A DNA stretch of 64,000 nucleotides from QQVM01 sp964544885 (GTDB taxonomy: Bacteria > Bacteroidota > Bacteroidia > AKYH767-A > 2013-40CM-41-45). The stretch is from assembly GCA_964544885.1 (NCBI GenBank), contig CAZJDX010000007.1:1-64000 (forward strand), written 5' to 3'. The translations under genes and the position numbers were made by a program. Positions 1 through 8,548 of this stretch are shown here, piece by piece; positions within the stretch are counted from its first letter, which is position 1, and each line of letters begins with the position of its first letter. The notes under the pieces are model-generated. The model was not told where the DNA came from. It made no database searches and was given only the letters and a program-made list of their open reading frames with translations.

Positions 1-336
1 GGATGCTCTGAACCAGCTGAGTGAAGTTTATCCCGCATGACGGGACTCCCAATTCCTTTTTCTCAACCTGTGACCCTCCCGCAATTTCTTGCGGGATGCT
101 CTGAACCAGCTGAGTGAAGTTTATCCCGCATGACGGGACTCCCAATTCTTATTCTCAGTTGGTGACCCTCCCGCAATTTCTTGCGGGATGCTCTGAACCA
201 GCTGAGTGAAGTTTATCCCGCATGACGGGACTCCCAATTCCTTTTTCTCAACCTGTGACCCTCCCGCAATTTCTTGCGGGATGCTCTGAACCAGCTGAGT
301 GAACTTTATCCCGCATGGCGGGACTCCCAATTTCTT
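1..336. repeat. Tandem array of ~93-bp units, each with two hairpins
   Basis: Units begin at 1, 94, 186 and 279, so the period is 92-93 bp and there are three full copies plus a fourth cut off near 336. The array begins inside the window edge and probably extends upstream. Each unit carries two inverted repeats: TCCCGCAA/TTGCGGGA with a TTTC loop (for example 77-96) and TCCCG/CGGGA with a CATGA loop (for example 124-138). Copies 1 and 3 look identical, while copy 2 differs in a block of about 20 bp between the hairpins (around 148-165). The minus strand reads open through the copies, but its translation is only the repeat itself, so I do not call a gene. The function is unknown; intergenic dispersed-repeat DNA or a transcript-end structure is plausible. 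Confidence 0.85.
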
Positions 337-793
337 GTAAATGAATCGGTTATCAACTTAGCAATGTCTCTTTTCAAAAAACGGAGTGCAAATATATTCA
401 TTTTTTGGATTCAAAGAAAAATTTTGATGGCTACGCCAGGAGCATGATGGAAAGCTACGACTCAGGAACAAGAGCCAGGCTATCCTGCAAAACACGGCGT
501 GTTCAAAATATAATAGTATATACTATGTGTTATACCTTTATCCTATTTCCAAAACCACACATTATTTCTGTTCAGCTTTTTTAAGGATCTATTAAGTATT
601 AAACCTCAATTCGAAATTTTATCAGACTTCAGATAAAATTCTCAAGCTACCTACATCTTTTCTACATTCTGATTTAAATAATGGTATGTCTGCAGAAGAT
701 ATTTTTGAGACACATTTTCAGGAAATGCTGACCTCCCCGCTCACACAATAAAGATGCAATCATCCTAAGAGTATTGCATTCTAAAATCACAAG
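337..793. other. Intergenic region with no supported gene
   Basis: This AT-rich stretch lies between the tandem array and the first gene. I see no reading frame with recognisable coding character, no strong terminator and no clean TAnnTTTG promoter box. It probably contains the promoter of the gene at 794. Confidence 0.5.
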
Positions 794-1279
794 ATGAAAA
801 CAATTTATCTGGCAGCACTGATCTGCCTTATCAACAATATAATGGTAAACGCTCAACCAATGACAATCAATGATCTCGACTTTTGGATTGGGAACTGGTC
901 ATGCATTACTGACGATACCTTAATCGGTGAAAACACCATTCGGAAAATTCTTGACCAAAAAGTTGTCGAAGAAAACTTTCAATCACTGAGCGACAAATTC
1001 ATGGGCCGCAGCTGGAGTGTGTTTGACAGCACTTCCTCTGTCTGGAAACAAACCTGGGTGGACAATACCGGCGCCTATATGGCTTTCACAGGAGCCAGGG
1101 AAGCAGATACCATTATGTTCATTGAAAACGAACCTGTGACAATTAACGGACACAAAGTTTACAGACGCATGATTTTTTATTCAATACAATTAGACAGTTT
1201 TGAATGGAAATGGCAGTCCTCAAAAGGCAAGGTGAACTGGAAAACTAACTGGCATATTACATATAAAAGAAAATTATAA
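794..1279 (+). CDS. Small secreted protein, DUF1579-like
   Basis: This is a 161-residue protein with a probable Sec signal peptide (Lys3 followed by a hydrophobic stretch to about residue 20, ending in NAQ). The mature part opens with LDFWIGNWS, the motif with which DUF1579-type proteins of Bacteroidota usually begin. Alternating aromatic and charged residues suggest a single beta-barrel of lipocalin type. No catalytic residues are evident and the function is unknown. The start is the first ATG, which gives the complete signal peptide. It lies 36 bp upstream of a YciI-like gene on the same strand, so the two may be co-transcribed. An AT-rich palindrome covers its stop codon. Confidence 0.7.
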   Translation: MKTIYLAALICLINNIMVNAQPMTINDLDFWIGNWSCITDDTLIGENTIRKILDQKVVEENFQSLSDKFMGRSWSVFDSTSSVWKQTWVDNTGAYMAFTGAREADTIMFIENEPVTINGHKVYRRMIFYSIQLDSFEWKWQSSKGKVNWKTNWHITYKRKL

Positions 1280-1290
1280 ATTTTATAATT
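1272..1290. repeat. AT-rich perfect palindrome over a stop codon
   Basis: AATTATAAA and TTTATAATT flank a single central T, giving 9-bp arms that include the TAA stop of the preceding gene. It could be a weak terminator or a protein-binding site; AT-richness alone may also explain it. Confidence 0.4.
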
Positions 1291-1315
1291 CCAAGATAAG
1301 TAAAATCGAGCTACT

Positions 1316-1663
1316 ATGTTTCAGGAACAAAAATTCAAAACGAATGATGAATCCAAAGAGATTAAGGGAATGAAACAACTTTATTTCATTCTCTGGACCC
1401 TTGGAGAAAAATTTCCTCCGCAAAAAACCCTTGCAAGTCATGAGCTGCCACGTCATGAAGGATACCTTAAACAGGCGTTCTGGGATGGCCGTTTATTGGT
1501 TGCCGCTCTTTTTGAAAATGGCAGTGGCGTAATTTCTCTCATGGAAGCGGAAAATGAAAATGAAATTCAGCGCTTTGTCAGAAACAATCCGGAAGTGATC
1601 GATAAAAGGATACAGGCAAGAATAAAACCATGCAAACCTGTCTTCTGGAAAAATATAGAATAA
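1316..1663 (+). CDS. YciI-like (YCII-related) domain protein
   Basis: This is a protein of 115 residues. From residue 19 (MKQLYFILWTLGEKF) it follows the pattern of YCII-related domains: a first beta strand, then a helix with HELPRHEGYLKQAFWDGRLL, then a strand and a region relating to an acidic helix (AENENEIQRFV). YCII domains form ferredoxin-like dimers with a conserved His/Asp pair in some members. Here a His and an Asp occur in the expected order (RHEGY, WDGR). The substrate is unknown. The ATG at 1316 is chosen; the ATG at 1370 starts exactly at the domain and is an alternative. A terminator follows at 1726. Confidence 0.65.
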   Translation: MFQEQKFKTNDESKEIKGMKQLYFILWTLGEKFPPQKTLASHELPRHEGYLKQAFWDGRLLVAALFENGSGVISLMEAENENEIQRFVRNNPEVIDKRIQARIKPCKPVFWKNIE

Positions 1664-1725
1664 GCAGCCGGAATTTATACTTCACTGATTTTTTAGAACT
1701 GTCCTTTTCCCTTGCTTTTCAACCT

Positions 1726-1755
1726 AACCTGCAGTATAAGCGGGTTTTTTGTTTT
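1726..1755 (+). terminator. Rho-independent terminator
   Basis: AACCTGC (1726-1732) pairs with GCGGGTT (1740-1746) with one T-G wobble and a 7-nt loop. A run of T interrupted by one G follows. It ends the unit made by the two preceding genes. Confidence 0.65.
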
Positions 1756-1871
1756 ATAAAACGATTAAGCAGGTATTAATACCATTCAAGCGATAATTGA
1801 TTTATCTTTCAGAACCCATTTATCTGATTGATCATACAAGGGATCTCAATACCCAATAATTAACCGTTGTG

Positions 1872-3311
1872 ATGACAATAAAACTGCACTTTACTATATG
1901 GTTACTGTTGTTTCTGTCTTCTGCCAATGTACACTCCCAGACAGATACCGTTTTGCTCACAGAAACCGCGACGCACCTTTTTCCTTCTTTTCCCATCAAA
2001 TCTTCCTATAGTTCGCTCATTGACCGGAATGGAACGGATTACCTGTTTTCTGCCAATATGGAATCTGGCCTGGGAATATATAATATCTCCCTTCCGGGAA
2101 GTATCAATCCTGTACTTGACCTTGGCACAGCCAACTTTCATAATCTTGACGTTTCTTCCATCCGGCAAAAAAATAATTCTCTCTTTCTTGGCATCGGGGA
2201 CTTTCAGGTCAATACCAATGCAGGAACAGGTCTGGTTATTCTAGACATCAGCAATCCCGCCGCTCCGGTGGTGAAGGATATCTGGGACAGCGTTGCGTAT
2301 ACCCATGGAGTCTCACACCTGCTCATTGAAGGTGATTACGCTTACCTGAGCAGCATGACGGACGGCATCATCATCCTTGATATTTCAGACGAGAATAATA
2401 TCCTCTTTGTATCACATATTCAACCCGATTTGAATTTTCCAGCACCTTCTTCCAATGCGCACAATGCACGAGGACTTAAGTTCAGGAATGACACCTTGTA
2501 TGTCTCATTTGACCGGGGCGGTTTGAGGTTGATCGATGTGACCGATAAGCAAAATCCTGTTGAAGTTTACAAATACATCAATCCTTCCCTCAATTCGGTC
2601 GCCGCAGCCGCTTACAATGACATATGGCTGAAGGACAATTATGCATTTCTAAGCGTGGATTACTGCGGACTTGAAATCATAGATATAAGCGCAATTCCTT
2701 ATACCGGAATAAGCTGGTACAATCCGGTTAACTGCAATTTCTCAAACTGGAGCGGAGCGCCAATTCATACTAACGAACTGAAAACTGCCAACGGCGACAG
2801 CCTGCTCTTTATTTCTGCAGGCCAGTCAGAACTCCTGATATTCGACATATCAGATCCCTTGAACACGTCACTGACAGGAGTAATGGCGAACCTCACCGAC
2901 AGTCTGGCAACCTATGGAGTGGATGTCTTTGAGGGTACCATCAGCTTGTCTTTCGTTCATACCCCATTTCATATTCCTCCCTTTACACCGTTTTATGCCA
3001 ATCCCGGCGGACTGAAATTGCTGGAATACACCATTTCAACTAACACAAGCGATATCTCCGGTCCGATACCCTCATCCGTTATTCTTTATCCTAACCCTTC
3101 GAAAGGAAAATTAATAATCCTATCCGGTCAGGAAATAATTGATATCTCTGTTAACGACATCCTGTATAGGCAAATTCCGGTGAGGAGGATTATTGAGAAC
3201 GGAAACATTACAGGACTTGAACTTGAAAATGTTTCCTCCGGAATCTATTTTCTCCGGCTTCAGACCCGCTTTGGAACTAAGACAGAAAGATTTATTGTGG
3301 AGCGTAACTGA
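1872..3311 (+). CDS. Secreted LVIVD-repeat protein with type IX sorting domain
   Basis: The protein has 479 residues when read from the ATG at 1872; a GTG lies one codon upstream but the ATG is the likelier start. A signal peptide ends near residue 23 (NVHSQ). At least five LVIVD-type repeats follow, seen as GLVILDISNPAAP, GIIILDIS, GLRLIDVTDKQNP, GLEIIDIS and ELLIFDISDP, which predict a beta-propeller. The last 80 residues match a type A sorting domain: YPNPSKGKL, a central GLELENVSSGIYFLRL and a terminal basic strand. Family knowledge says such proteins are exported through the type IX system and anchored at or released from the cell surface. The ligand is unknown. It converges on folC with a gap of 6 bp. 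Confidence 0.85.
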   Translation: MTIKLHFTIWLLLFLSSANVHSQTDTVLLTETATHLFPSFPIKSSYSSLIDRNGTDYLFSANMESGLGIYNISLPGSINPVLDLGTANFHNLDVSSIRQKNNSLFLGIGDFQVNTNAGTGLVILDISNPAAPVVKDIWDSVAYTHGVSHLLIEGDYAYLSSMTDGIIILDISDENNILFVSHIQPDLNFPAPSSNAHNARGLKFRNDTLYVSFDRGGLRLIDVTDKQNPVEVYKYINPSLNSVAAAAYNDIWLKDNYAFLSVDYCGLEIIDISAIPYTGISWYNPVNCNFSNWSGAPIHTNELKTANGDSLLFISAGQSELLIFDISDPLNTSLTGVMANLTDSLATYGVDVFEGTISLSFVHTPFHIPPFTPFYANPGGLKLLEYTISTNTSDISGPIPSSVILYPNPSKGKLIILSGQEIIDISVNDILYRQIPVRRIIENGNITGLELENVSSGIYFLRLQTRFGTKTERFIVERN

Positions 3312-3317
3312 GCTTTC

Positions 3318-4643
3318 TCAGGATTCAATTCCTTCGGGATCTGCTTCGAACTCCGGGATCGCCTCCGCAACAACAAAGGTACTTCCTCCGATATAAATCA
3401 TATCATCAGGCGCCGCTGCTGCTTTCGCTGCATCAAATGCCTCAAGGACCGAAAAATACTTTTCTCCAGCTAATCCGAATTTCCGTGCAGCCTTGTGTAA
3501 GTCCTCAACATCCATGGCCCTGGGAATATCCGCTTTGCAAAAATAATAGACTGCATCCGCAGGAAGCAATTCGAGAATTCCGTCGACATCCTTGTCCCCG
3601 ACCAGCCCAATCACCAAGTGCAGCTTCTTAAATTTCAGCTCTGAGATCTGCGACAAAACTTCAATCAATCCGGGTTTATTATGGGCGGTATCGGCAATAA
3701 CCAGCGGATCTTTACCTAAAACCTCCCAACGTCCCCGGATACCTGTGATCTTTTTTACGTTTTTAAGAGCATTCCTGATGTGTTCTTCACTGATTCTGTA
3801 TCCCTTCTCCTTCAGAACATGCAGGGCTTGCATAACTGTAAGAATATTCTTTTTCTGATACAGACCGGTGAGATCAAGTTCAACTGCCTCATACAATAAT
3901 TTTTTTCCGGCATAAATGTCCAGGAAAAGTCTTCCTGCAACTTCAACTCCAGATAAGCTGCAATTCCATAGTAATGGCGCAAAAACACAGCTTGTCTTTT
4001 TCTCCATCGCTGTGTCCGTAAACACGCTTGCGACCTCATCCTGAATCTCGCCTATGATCACAGGTACACCCTCCCTGATGATACCTGCTTTCTCATATGC
4101 GATCTCTTTGAGTGTATCACCCAAAAACTGCATATGATCCCAACCGATATTTGTAATCACCGAAAGAACAGGATCGATAATGTTGGTTGAGTCAAGCCTT
4201 CCCCCCATTCCGGTTTCGATGATTGCCAGCTCAACCTTTTCTTTCGCAAAATAATTGAAGGCAAGCGCAGTCGTCCATTCGAAAAAAGATGGTTCGATCG
4301 CTGTAAAAAACAGTCTGTTCTTATCAACAAATTCCGAAACTTCCTTTTGGGGTATTTTGATTCCATTAACTCTGATCCTTTCGCGGAAGTCTTTCAGATG
4401 AGGTGACGTAAACAGAGCGGTTCTGTATCCTGCTGTCTGCAAAACGGCTGCTATCATGGATGAAACAGATCCCTTCCCGTTGGTCCCGGCTATATGAACA
4501 GCCATGAACTTTTTCTCCGGGTGATCCAATTTTTCACACATTGCACGGATATTCTTCAGGTCAGCTTTATAAGCAGCCGCACCAATACGGTGAAACATCG
4601 GCAACTGATTGAAAAGAAAGTTTAAGGATTCCTGATAATTCAT
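3318..4643 (-). CDS. folC: Folylpolyglutamate synthase / dihydrofolate synthase
   Basis: This 441-residue Mur-ligase-family enzyme adds glutamate to dihydropteroate and to folates, using ATP, in the cytoplasm. The P-loop AGTNGKGS lies near residues 52-59, followed by TSPHL and RIRVNG, both typical of FolC. ETGMGGRLDSTN is the conserved second block, and ADTAHNKPG near residue 320 marks the C-terminal ligase domain. Length matches the family. It is the last gene of exbB-exbD-tonB-folC, with 36 bp separating it from tonB. The linkage of folC to a TonB energy module looks like simple co-transcription rather than shared function. Confidence 0.93.
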   Translation of the reverse strand: MNYQESLNFLFNQLPMFHRIGAAAYKADLKNIRAMCEKLDHPEKKFMAVHIAGTNGKGSVSSMIAAVLQTAGYRTALFTSPHLKDFRERIRVNGIKIPQKEVSEFVDKNRLFFTAIEPSFFEWTTALAFNYFAKEKVELAIIETGMGGRLDSTNIIDPVLSVITNIGWDHMQFLGDTLKEIAYEKAGIIREGVPVIIGEIQDEVASVFTDTAMEKKTSCVFAPLLWNCSLSGVEVAGRLFLDIYAGKKLLYEAVELDLTGLYQKKNILTVMQALHVLKEKGYRISEEHIRNALKNVKKITGIRGRWEVLGKDPLVIADTAHNKPGLIEVLSQISELKFKKLHLVIGLVGDKDVDGILELLPADAVYYFCKADIPRAMDVEDLHKAARKFGLAGEKYFSVLEAFDAAKAAAAPDDMIYIGGSTFVVAEAIPEFEADPEGIES

Positions 4644-4679
4644 TCAGGATGAAATTAAGAAAAGGATCGCAAGAGGAAT

Positions 4680-5525
4680 CTACTGTACCAGAAATACAAA
4701 GCTGATGGTGCCCCTTTGAATGTCAGCGCCTTCCGGACTGGGGTTGAACTTCGCTTTCATAGCCGCTTCCTGGGCAAGCTTGTTGAGATAGGCGGATGTT
4801 GTGGTTGAACCTCTTCCCCCCGGTATGGCTGAAACTACATTACCATTTTTATCAACCGTAATATCAACTACTACCTTTCCCGTCTCCTGCGATCGGTCAT
4901 TAATCTGGGGAGTCCTCACCATTCTTCTTCCGGCAAGAGAAAAAGAAACTCCTCCCTTACCGCTTCCACTGCCTGTTCCTTCACCATCACCCTGTCCGAG
5001 CCCTGTACCGCTACCGCTTTTTCCGGTGTAGCGTGAATTGGGATCTCCGACCGGGTCACCCTGATCTCCCGTACCGGCGCCAGTTCCCTGGTTCCTGCTG
5101 TCATTACTTTTTCCTTTGTAGATTGCACGCTGGTCGACGGTCTTGACAGGTTCGGTTATTTTCTTCTCAGTTTTTGTCGCATTTACCTGGGGCGAAACGG
5201 TGTTGGCTACATTCTTTTTTTCCTGCTTAGCCGGCTTCGTCACCGGCGATTCCTCCATATCCTGAGTGGCGTAATTCTCTTCTTCAACTTTTGTTTGCCG
5301 TACCCGCTCAAGGGAAGGATCCGTAGTGATATTCTCTGACATTGGTTGCACTTCACCACCGGCTTCCGCGAGATATCCGATATTTACGATAACGCCTCCG
5401 CTGCCACCGGCTTCCGGAAAAGGCGGAATGCTGGTCTTCATGACCGTAAAAAGCAGAACCAGAAAGATCAGTCCATGTATTAGAACAGAAATGATAAGGG
5501 AACGTGAACGAATTGATTCTTCCAT
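4680..5525 (-). CDS. tonB: TonB-family energy transducer
   Basis: The protein has 281 residues with one N-terminal membrane anchor at about residues 10-28. A long periplasmic linker follows: acidic and lysine-rich at first, then very rich in glycine (GTGAGTGDQGDP, GSGTGLGQGDGEG). The final 75 residues read as a TonB C-terminal domain (TGKVVVDITVDKNGNVV, then a helix, then a last strand GTISFVFLVQ). TonB carries the proton-motive force from ExbB-ExbD to outer-membrane receptors. The usual proline-rich linker is replaced here by glycine-rich sequence, which resembles TonB-like and TolA-like proteins in Bacteroidota. It sits 19 bp downstream of exbD. Gene symbol assigned by family and context; the cognate receptor cannot be told. 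Confidence 0.8.
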   Translation of the reverse strand: MEESIRSRSLIISVLIHGLIFLVLLFTVMKTSIPPFPEAGGSGGVIVNIGYLAEAGGEVQPMSENITTDPSLERVRQTKVEEENYATQDMEESPVTKPAKQEKKNVANTVSPQVNATKTEKKITEPVKTVDQRAIYKGKSNDSRNQGTGAGTGDQGDPVGDPNSRYTGKSGSGTGLGQGDGEGTGSGSGKGGVSFSLAGRRMVRTPQINDRSQETGKVVVDITVDKNGNVVSAIPGGRGSTTTSAYLNKLAQEAAMKAKFNPSPEGADIQRGTISFVFLVQ

Positions 5526-5544
5526 AGCTGAATGGCCAGAGGAC

Positions 5545-5946
5545 TTATTGCTTAGAAGTTTGAGTGGCGAGTACCATTTTTACTTTAAGTCGGTTACCAA
5601 TATCCAGCAGATCAACCAGATTCTGAACCTGAATAGTCTTGTCTACTTTGAGTAATACCGCCGGATCAGGCTGACCCTGGATCTGAGCCTTTAAAGCCTC
5701 TTCAAGCATGTCTGAAGTTACAGGAGTGCTGTTAATCGCGTATTGCAGATCAGCGTCGACAGAGATGGTGATCGGATGTTTTACGGATTGGGAACTGCTC
5801 TTGGCGCTTGGCAAAAGAAGTTTAAGAACATTCGGAGTAGCCAGCGTTGAGGTAATCAAAAAGAACAACAGCAGAAAAAACATAATATCATTCAGAGAGC
5901 CGGTGAAAACCTCTCCTACCACACGCGTTCTTCTTCTCAGATTCAT
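5545..5946 (-). CDS. exbD: ExbD/TolR-family biopolymer transport protein
   Basis: The protein has 133 residues. After a short basic N-terminus there is one membrane helix at about residues 20-38 containing NDIMFFLLLFFLITS, whose aspartate is the conserved proton-carrying residue of ExbD/TolR. The periplasmic part ends with a strand-helix domain (PAVLLKVDKTIQVQNLVDLLDIGNRL). It lies 62 bp downstream of exbB and directly before tonB, as expected for a TonB energising complex in the inner membrane. It could instead be TolR, but no tolB or pal gene is nearby. Confidence 0.88.
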   Translation of the reverse strand: MNLRRRTRVVGEVFTGSLNDIMFFLLLFFLITSTLATPNVLKLLLPSAKSSSQSVKHPITISVDADLQYAINSTPVTSDMLEEALKAQIQGQPDPAVLLKVDKTIQVQNLVDLLDIGNRLKVKMVLATQTSKQ

Positions 5947-6008
5947 TCAGTTAATTTATACTTTGATTTAATTTATATCTGCGCCTTCATTTTATGCAAT
6001 GGCCTGAA

Positions 6009-6731
6009 CTAACTTTTAACGGGCTCCTCCAGTACATCAATAAACTCGACGGCATTGATCTCCATTTTATTGATGATCCTGTCTATCATGTGAACGAGGT
6101 AGTGATAGCAGGCATAGGCGACCATACCCACTAACAGACCGGCCGCGCTGGAGATCATTTTTACATACAGACCGCCTGATACGGTATTTATCTCCAGGCT
6201 GTTTTGTAGCGCGATCATGTAAAAGATCTTGATTACGCCGAAGATCGTTCCAAGGAATCCGAACATGGGAGCAATACCGGCTATAACACCCAGAATGTTC
6301 AGGTTCTTTTCCATTTTGTAGATCTCCAGCTTACCAACATTTTCAATTGCGCCTTCAATTTCCTTTACCGGTTTTCCAAGACGCATAATCCCTTTTTCAA
6401 TCATTCTTGCCACCGGACTGTTCGTATTCCTGCAGAGTGATCTGGCGGCTTCAACATTCCCGCTGTGCACGTGATCTCTGATCTGATGCATAAAATTCAT
6501 ATCGATTTTTGAAAACCTTCTGATGGTGAAAAGTCTTTCAAAAAATATGTAAATCGCCATGATGGAAAGAATGGCGATGGGGATCAGGATAGGGCCTCCC
6601 TTTTCCGCCATGTCCCACAAAGAAATGCTTTGCTCTTCGGCAACCTGGCCGACGGTTTGAACTGCCTGGATCGCACTATCAGCTACGGTCGTTGCGGGCT
6701 GGGTGATCTGTAATATGAATCCTTTTATCAT
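6009..6731 (-). CDS. exbB: ExbB/TolQ-family proton channel protein
   Basis: This protein of 240 residues has three membrane helices at about 47-65, 144-173 and 192-213, the ExbB/TolQ topology, with the large cytoplasmic segment between the first two. The signature region GIAPMFGFLGTIFGVIKIF lies in the second helix and SSAAGLLVGMVAYACYHYL in the third. It forms the pentameric channel around ExbD. The N-terminal 45 residues, rich in Ala, Val and Gln, are an extension seen in many Bacteroidota ExbB proteins. It is the first gene of its operon, and a TAnnTTTG promoter box lies 27 bp upstream. Confidence 0.9.
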   Translation of the reverse strand: MIKGFILQITQPATTVADSAIQAVQTVGQVAEEQSISLWDMAEKGGPILIPIAILSIMAIYIFFERLFTIRRFSKIDMNFMHQIRDHVHSGNVEAARSLCRNTNSPVARMIEKGIMRLGKPVKEIEGAIENVGKLEIYKMEKNLNILGVIAGIAPMFGFLGTIFGVIKIFYMIALQNSLEINTVSGGLYVKMISSAAGLLVGMVAYACYHYLVHMIDRIINKMEINAVEFIDVLEEPVKS

Positions 6732-6757
6732 GAATTGTTTACATTTTAGCTAACAGG

Positions 6758-6765
6758 CAAAGGTA
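6758..6765 (-). promoter_or_regulatory. Promoter -7 box of exbB operon
   Basis: On the minus strand the sequence is TACCTTTG, an exact match to the Bacteroidota element TAnnTTTG. It predicts transcription starting near 6751 and a leader of about 20 nt before the exbB ATG. I do not find a TTG box at the ideal distance upstream. Confidence 0.5.
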
Positions 6766-7040
6766 CCGGGACTGCCCCGTAAAGGGATTCACCCGAACTC
6801 TACTTTTTAACAATGTTTTGTTAGTCAAAACGAAGTGTAAAACTGAATATTGTCCCTCTGATGTTGTTCATAAAACTACCTTGATTCAGGAAGCCTGAAC
6901 TTTCCATAAAAATCCGGAACAATGTCCATCAACCAAAATTGCATCAATCCGAGAATCCTCCATGTGATAAGGAAAGAGCTATGAATTAGTACCTTTACGG
7001 AATATTGCTAACTTACCGGTGAAATGAGTTTATTCGAACC
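6766..7040. other. Divergent intergenic region exbB / hydrolase
   Basis: Apart from the exbB promoter, I see only TACCTTTA at 6990-6997, one base from TAnnTTTG and 44 bp before the hydrolase start. It may serve as that gene's promoter. No small gene is evident. Confidence 0.35.
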
Positions 7041-7787
7041 ATGCTTCAAGTAATCAGGCTGACCTTTGCCATACTATTTTTTCTGATGAACATTCCATCC
7101 TCCTCTATGGCACAGCTGAAAGTGGAGTTTCCTTCAAAGGACGGGCTGTTGATCAGTGCTGACTGGTATCCGGTAAGCACAGAGATGCCTGTGGTGCTGC
7201 TTTGTCACCAGAATCGTTTCAGCCGGGGGGAGTATATTGAAACCGCTCTCAAACTGAATAAATTCGGATTTAACTGCCTTGCCATCGACCAGAGGACAGG
7301 CAATGAAGTCAACGGAATTACCAATGAAACGGCAGCAAGAGCCAAAGCAAAAGGATTAAGTGTAGAATTTGAAGATTCAAAACAGGATATTGAAGCCGCG
7401 GTCGATTACCTTTTTTCAATTCATAAGCAAAAAATCATTCTTCTCGGAAGTTCTTATTCCGCCTCTCTGGCATTGATTATCGCAAACCAGGATGACAGGG
7501 TCAAAGCAGTGGCGGCCTTCAGCCCGGGAGAGTATTTCTCTGATAAACAATATGTGAAATCTTCAATTAACGGACTGAACAAAGCGCTCTTTCTGAGCTC
7601 ATCAAGAGAAGAAGCTGCAAAGGTAACCGATCTTGTGCAGGATGTTAATTCAAGAATAAAGGTTCAATATATACCGAAGACCGCCGGGGATCATGGCTCT
7701 AAGGTCCTTTGGTCCTCATCACCTGAAAATCAGGAGTATTGGATTACACTCATGAACTTCCTTGACAAGGTCAGGGATCTGCAATAA
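7041..7787 (+). CDS. Secreted alpha/beta hydrolase
   Basis: The 248-residue protein has a signal peptide ending at SSSMAQ (near residue 25). The hydrolase fold is visible as VVLLCHQNRFSRGEY (strand 3 and oxyanion region), then GFNCLAIDQRTGN, then the nucleophile elbow GSSYS with Ser138, then VKAVAAFSPGEYF. A late DHGSK supplies the probable catalytic His. The type resembles dienelactone-hydrolase-like or BAAT-like enzymes, but the substrate is not recognisable. Export by the signal peptide suggests a periplasmic enzyme. The next gene follows after 14 bp on the same strand, so the two are probably co-transcribed. Confidence 0.75.
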   Translation: MLQVIRLTFAILFFLMNIPSSSMAQLKVEFPSKDGLLISADWYPVSTEMPVVLLCHQNRFSRGEYIETALKLNKFGFNCLAIDQRTGNEVNGITNETAARAKAKGLSVEFEDSKQDIEAAVDYLFSIHKQKIILLGSSYSASLALIIANQDDRVKAVAAFSPGEYFSDKQYVKSSINGLNKALFLSSSREEAAKVTDLVQDVNSRIKVQYIPKTAGDHGSKVLWSSSPENQEYWITLMNFLDKVRDLQ

Positions 7788-7801
7788 TTTCATCAGGTTT
7801 T

Positions 7802-8545
7802 ATGAAAATACTGAGAGCCCTCAGCCTTACTTTATTCGCATTGCTTATCACTCAACTGGTGAAAGGACAGAAGGATGTTACAACTGTGGGGATTCAGTTC
7901 AAACCCGTTTTTCCCCTGGCATTTCTCGGCACAGGTGAAGAAGTAACACAAGACCTGAACGTTGAATTTACGCAAGGATTAAAATCTGGTTTTGCCGGAG
8001 GAATGGTTATCAGACATGGATTCACCGATTTGTTGAGCCTGGAAAGCGGTATCAACTACATTAAAAGAAAATACTCACTAAAGATCCATGACAAAGAGAA
8101 CAAACAGGAAATAAACAGCTCATACAGGATCGTCGGGTATGAAATCCCCGTTTCGCTTCTTGTGTATATTCAACTGGGAGAGAAATTGTTCATGAATGTT
8201 TCCATGGGGCCCAGCATTGACATGTTTGCCAGTGCAGTTCAGACTTTCGATAGCAATTACAATCATGTTTCGTTCAGAAATCATGTTGCGCAGGGAGCGG
8301 TGACGGCGAATCTGGGATGGGAATGGAGAACGGAAAAGAGCGGGTATTTTTACCTGGGCGCATCGTGGCACAGGCCTTTTGAATTTATCTATCTCAGCCG
8401 GACTGAATATTCAAAACCGGATAAGTTGCCAGCCGATCCCAATGCATTTTCCGAAGTTCAACTTTCAGGAAGCTATCTCACTCTTGACCTGAGGTATTTC
8501 TTCCATGAAGACCCGGAAACAAGGAAACAAAGAAAACGCAGATAA
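7802..8545 (+). CDS. Outer-membrane beta-barrel protein, PorT-like fold
   Basis: This protein has 247 residues and a signal peptide ending near VKGQ (residue 23). Alternating hydrophobic strands with glycine and aromatic girdle residues (SGFAGGMVIRHGF, LLSLESGINYIKRKYSL, LFMNVSMGPSIDMF) are those of the small outer-membrane barrels common in Bacteroidota. The last barrel strand ends YLTLDLRYFF, and a short very basic tail follows (RKQRKRR), which is unusual for a barrel that normally ends with an aromatic residue. The function is unknown. It converges on the MazG-like gene with only 3 bp between stops. Confidence 0.7.
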   Translation: MKILRALSLTLFALLITQLVKGQKDVTTVGIQFKPVFPLAFLGTGEEVTQDLNVEFTQGLKSGFAGGMVIRHGFTDLLSLESGINYIKRKYSLKIHDKENKQEINSSYRIVGYEIPVSLLVYIQLGEKLFMNVSMGPSIDMFASAVQTFDSNYNHVSFRNHVAQGAVTANLGWEWRTEKSGYFYLGASWHRPFEFIYLSRTEYSKPDKLPADPNAFSEVQLSGSYLTLDLRYFFHEDPETRKQRKRR

Positions 8546-8548
8546 TCG

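Noticed and set aside
121..330. Open frame of about 69 codons on the minus strand in the tandem array
   Set aside because: It is the repeat unit read through; its protein repeats the same 31 residues and has no start signal or conservation sign.
1..336. CRISPR array
   Set aside because: The units are contiguous 92-93 bp copies without unique spacers, and no cas gene is in the window.
674..856. Minus-strand frame in the gap before and over the first gene
   Set aside because: Overlaps the start of a better-supported gene with a signal peptide and has no coding character.
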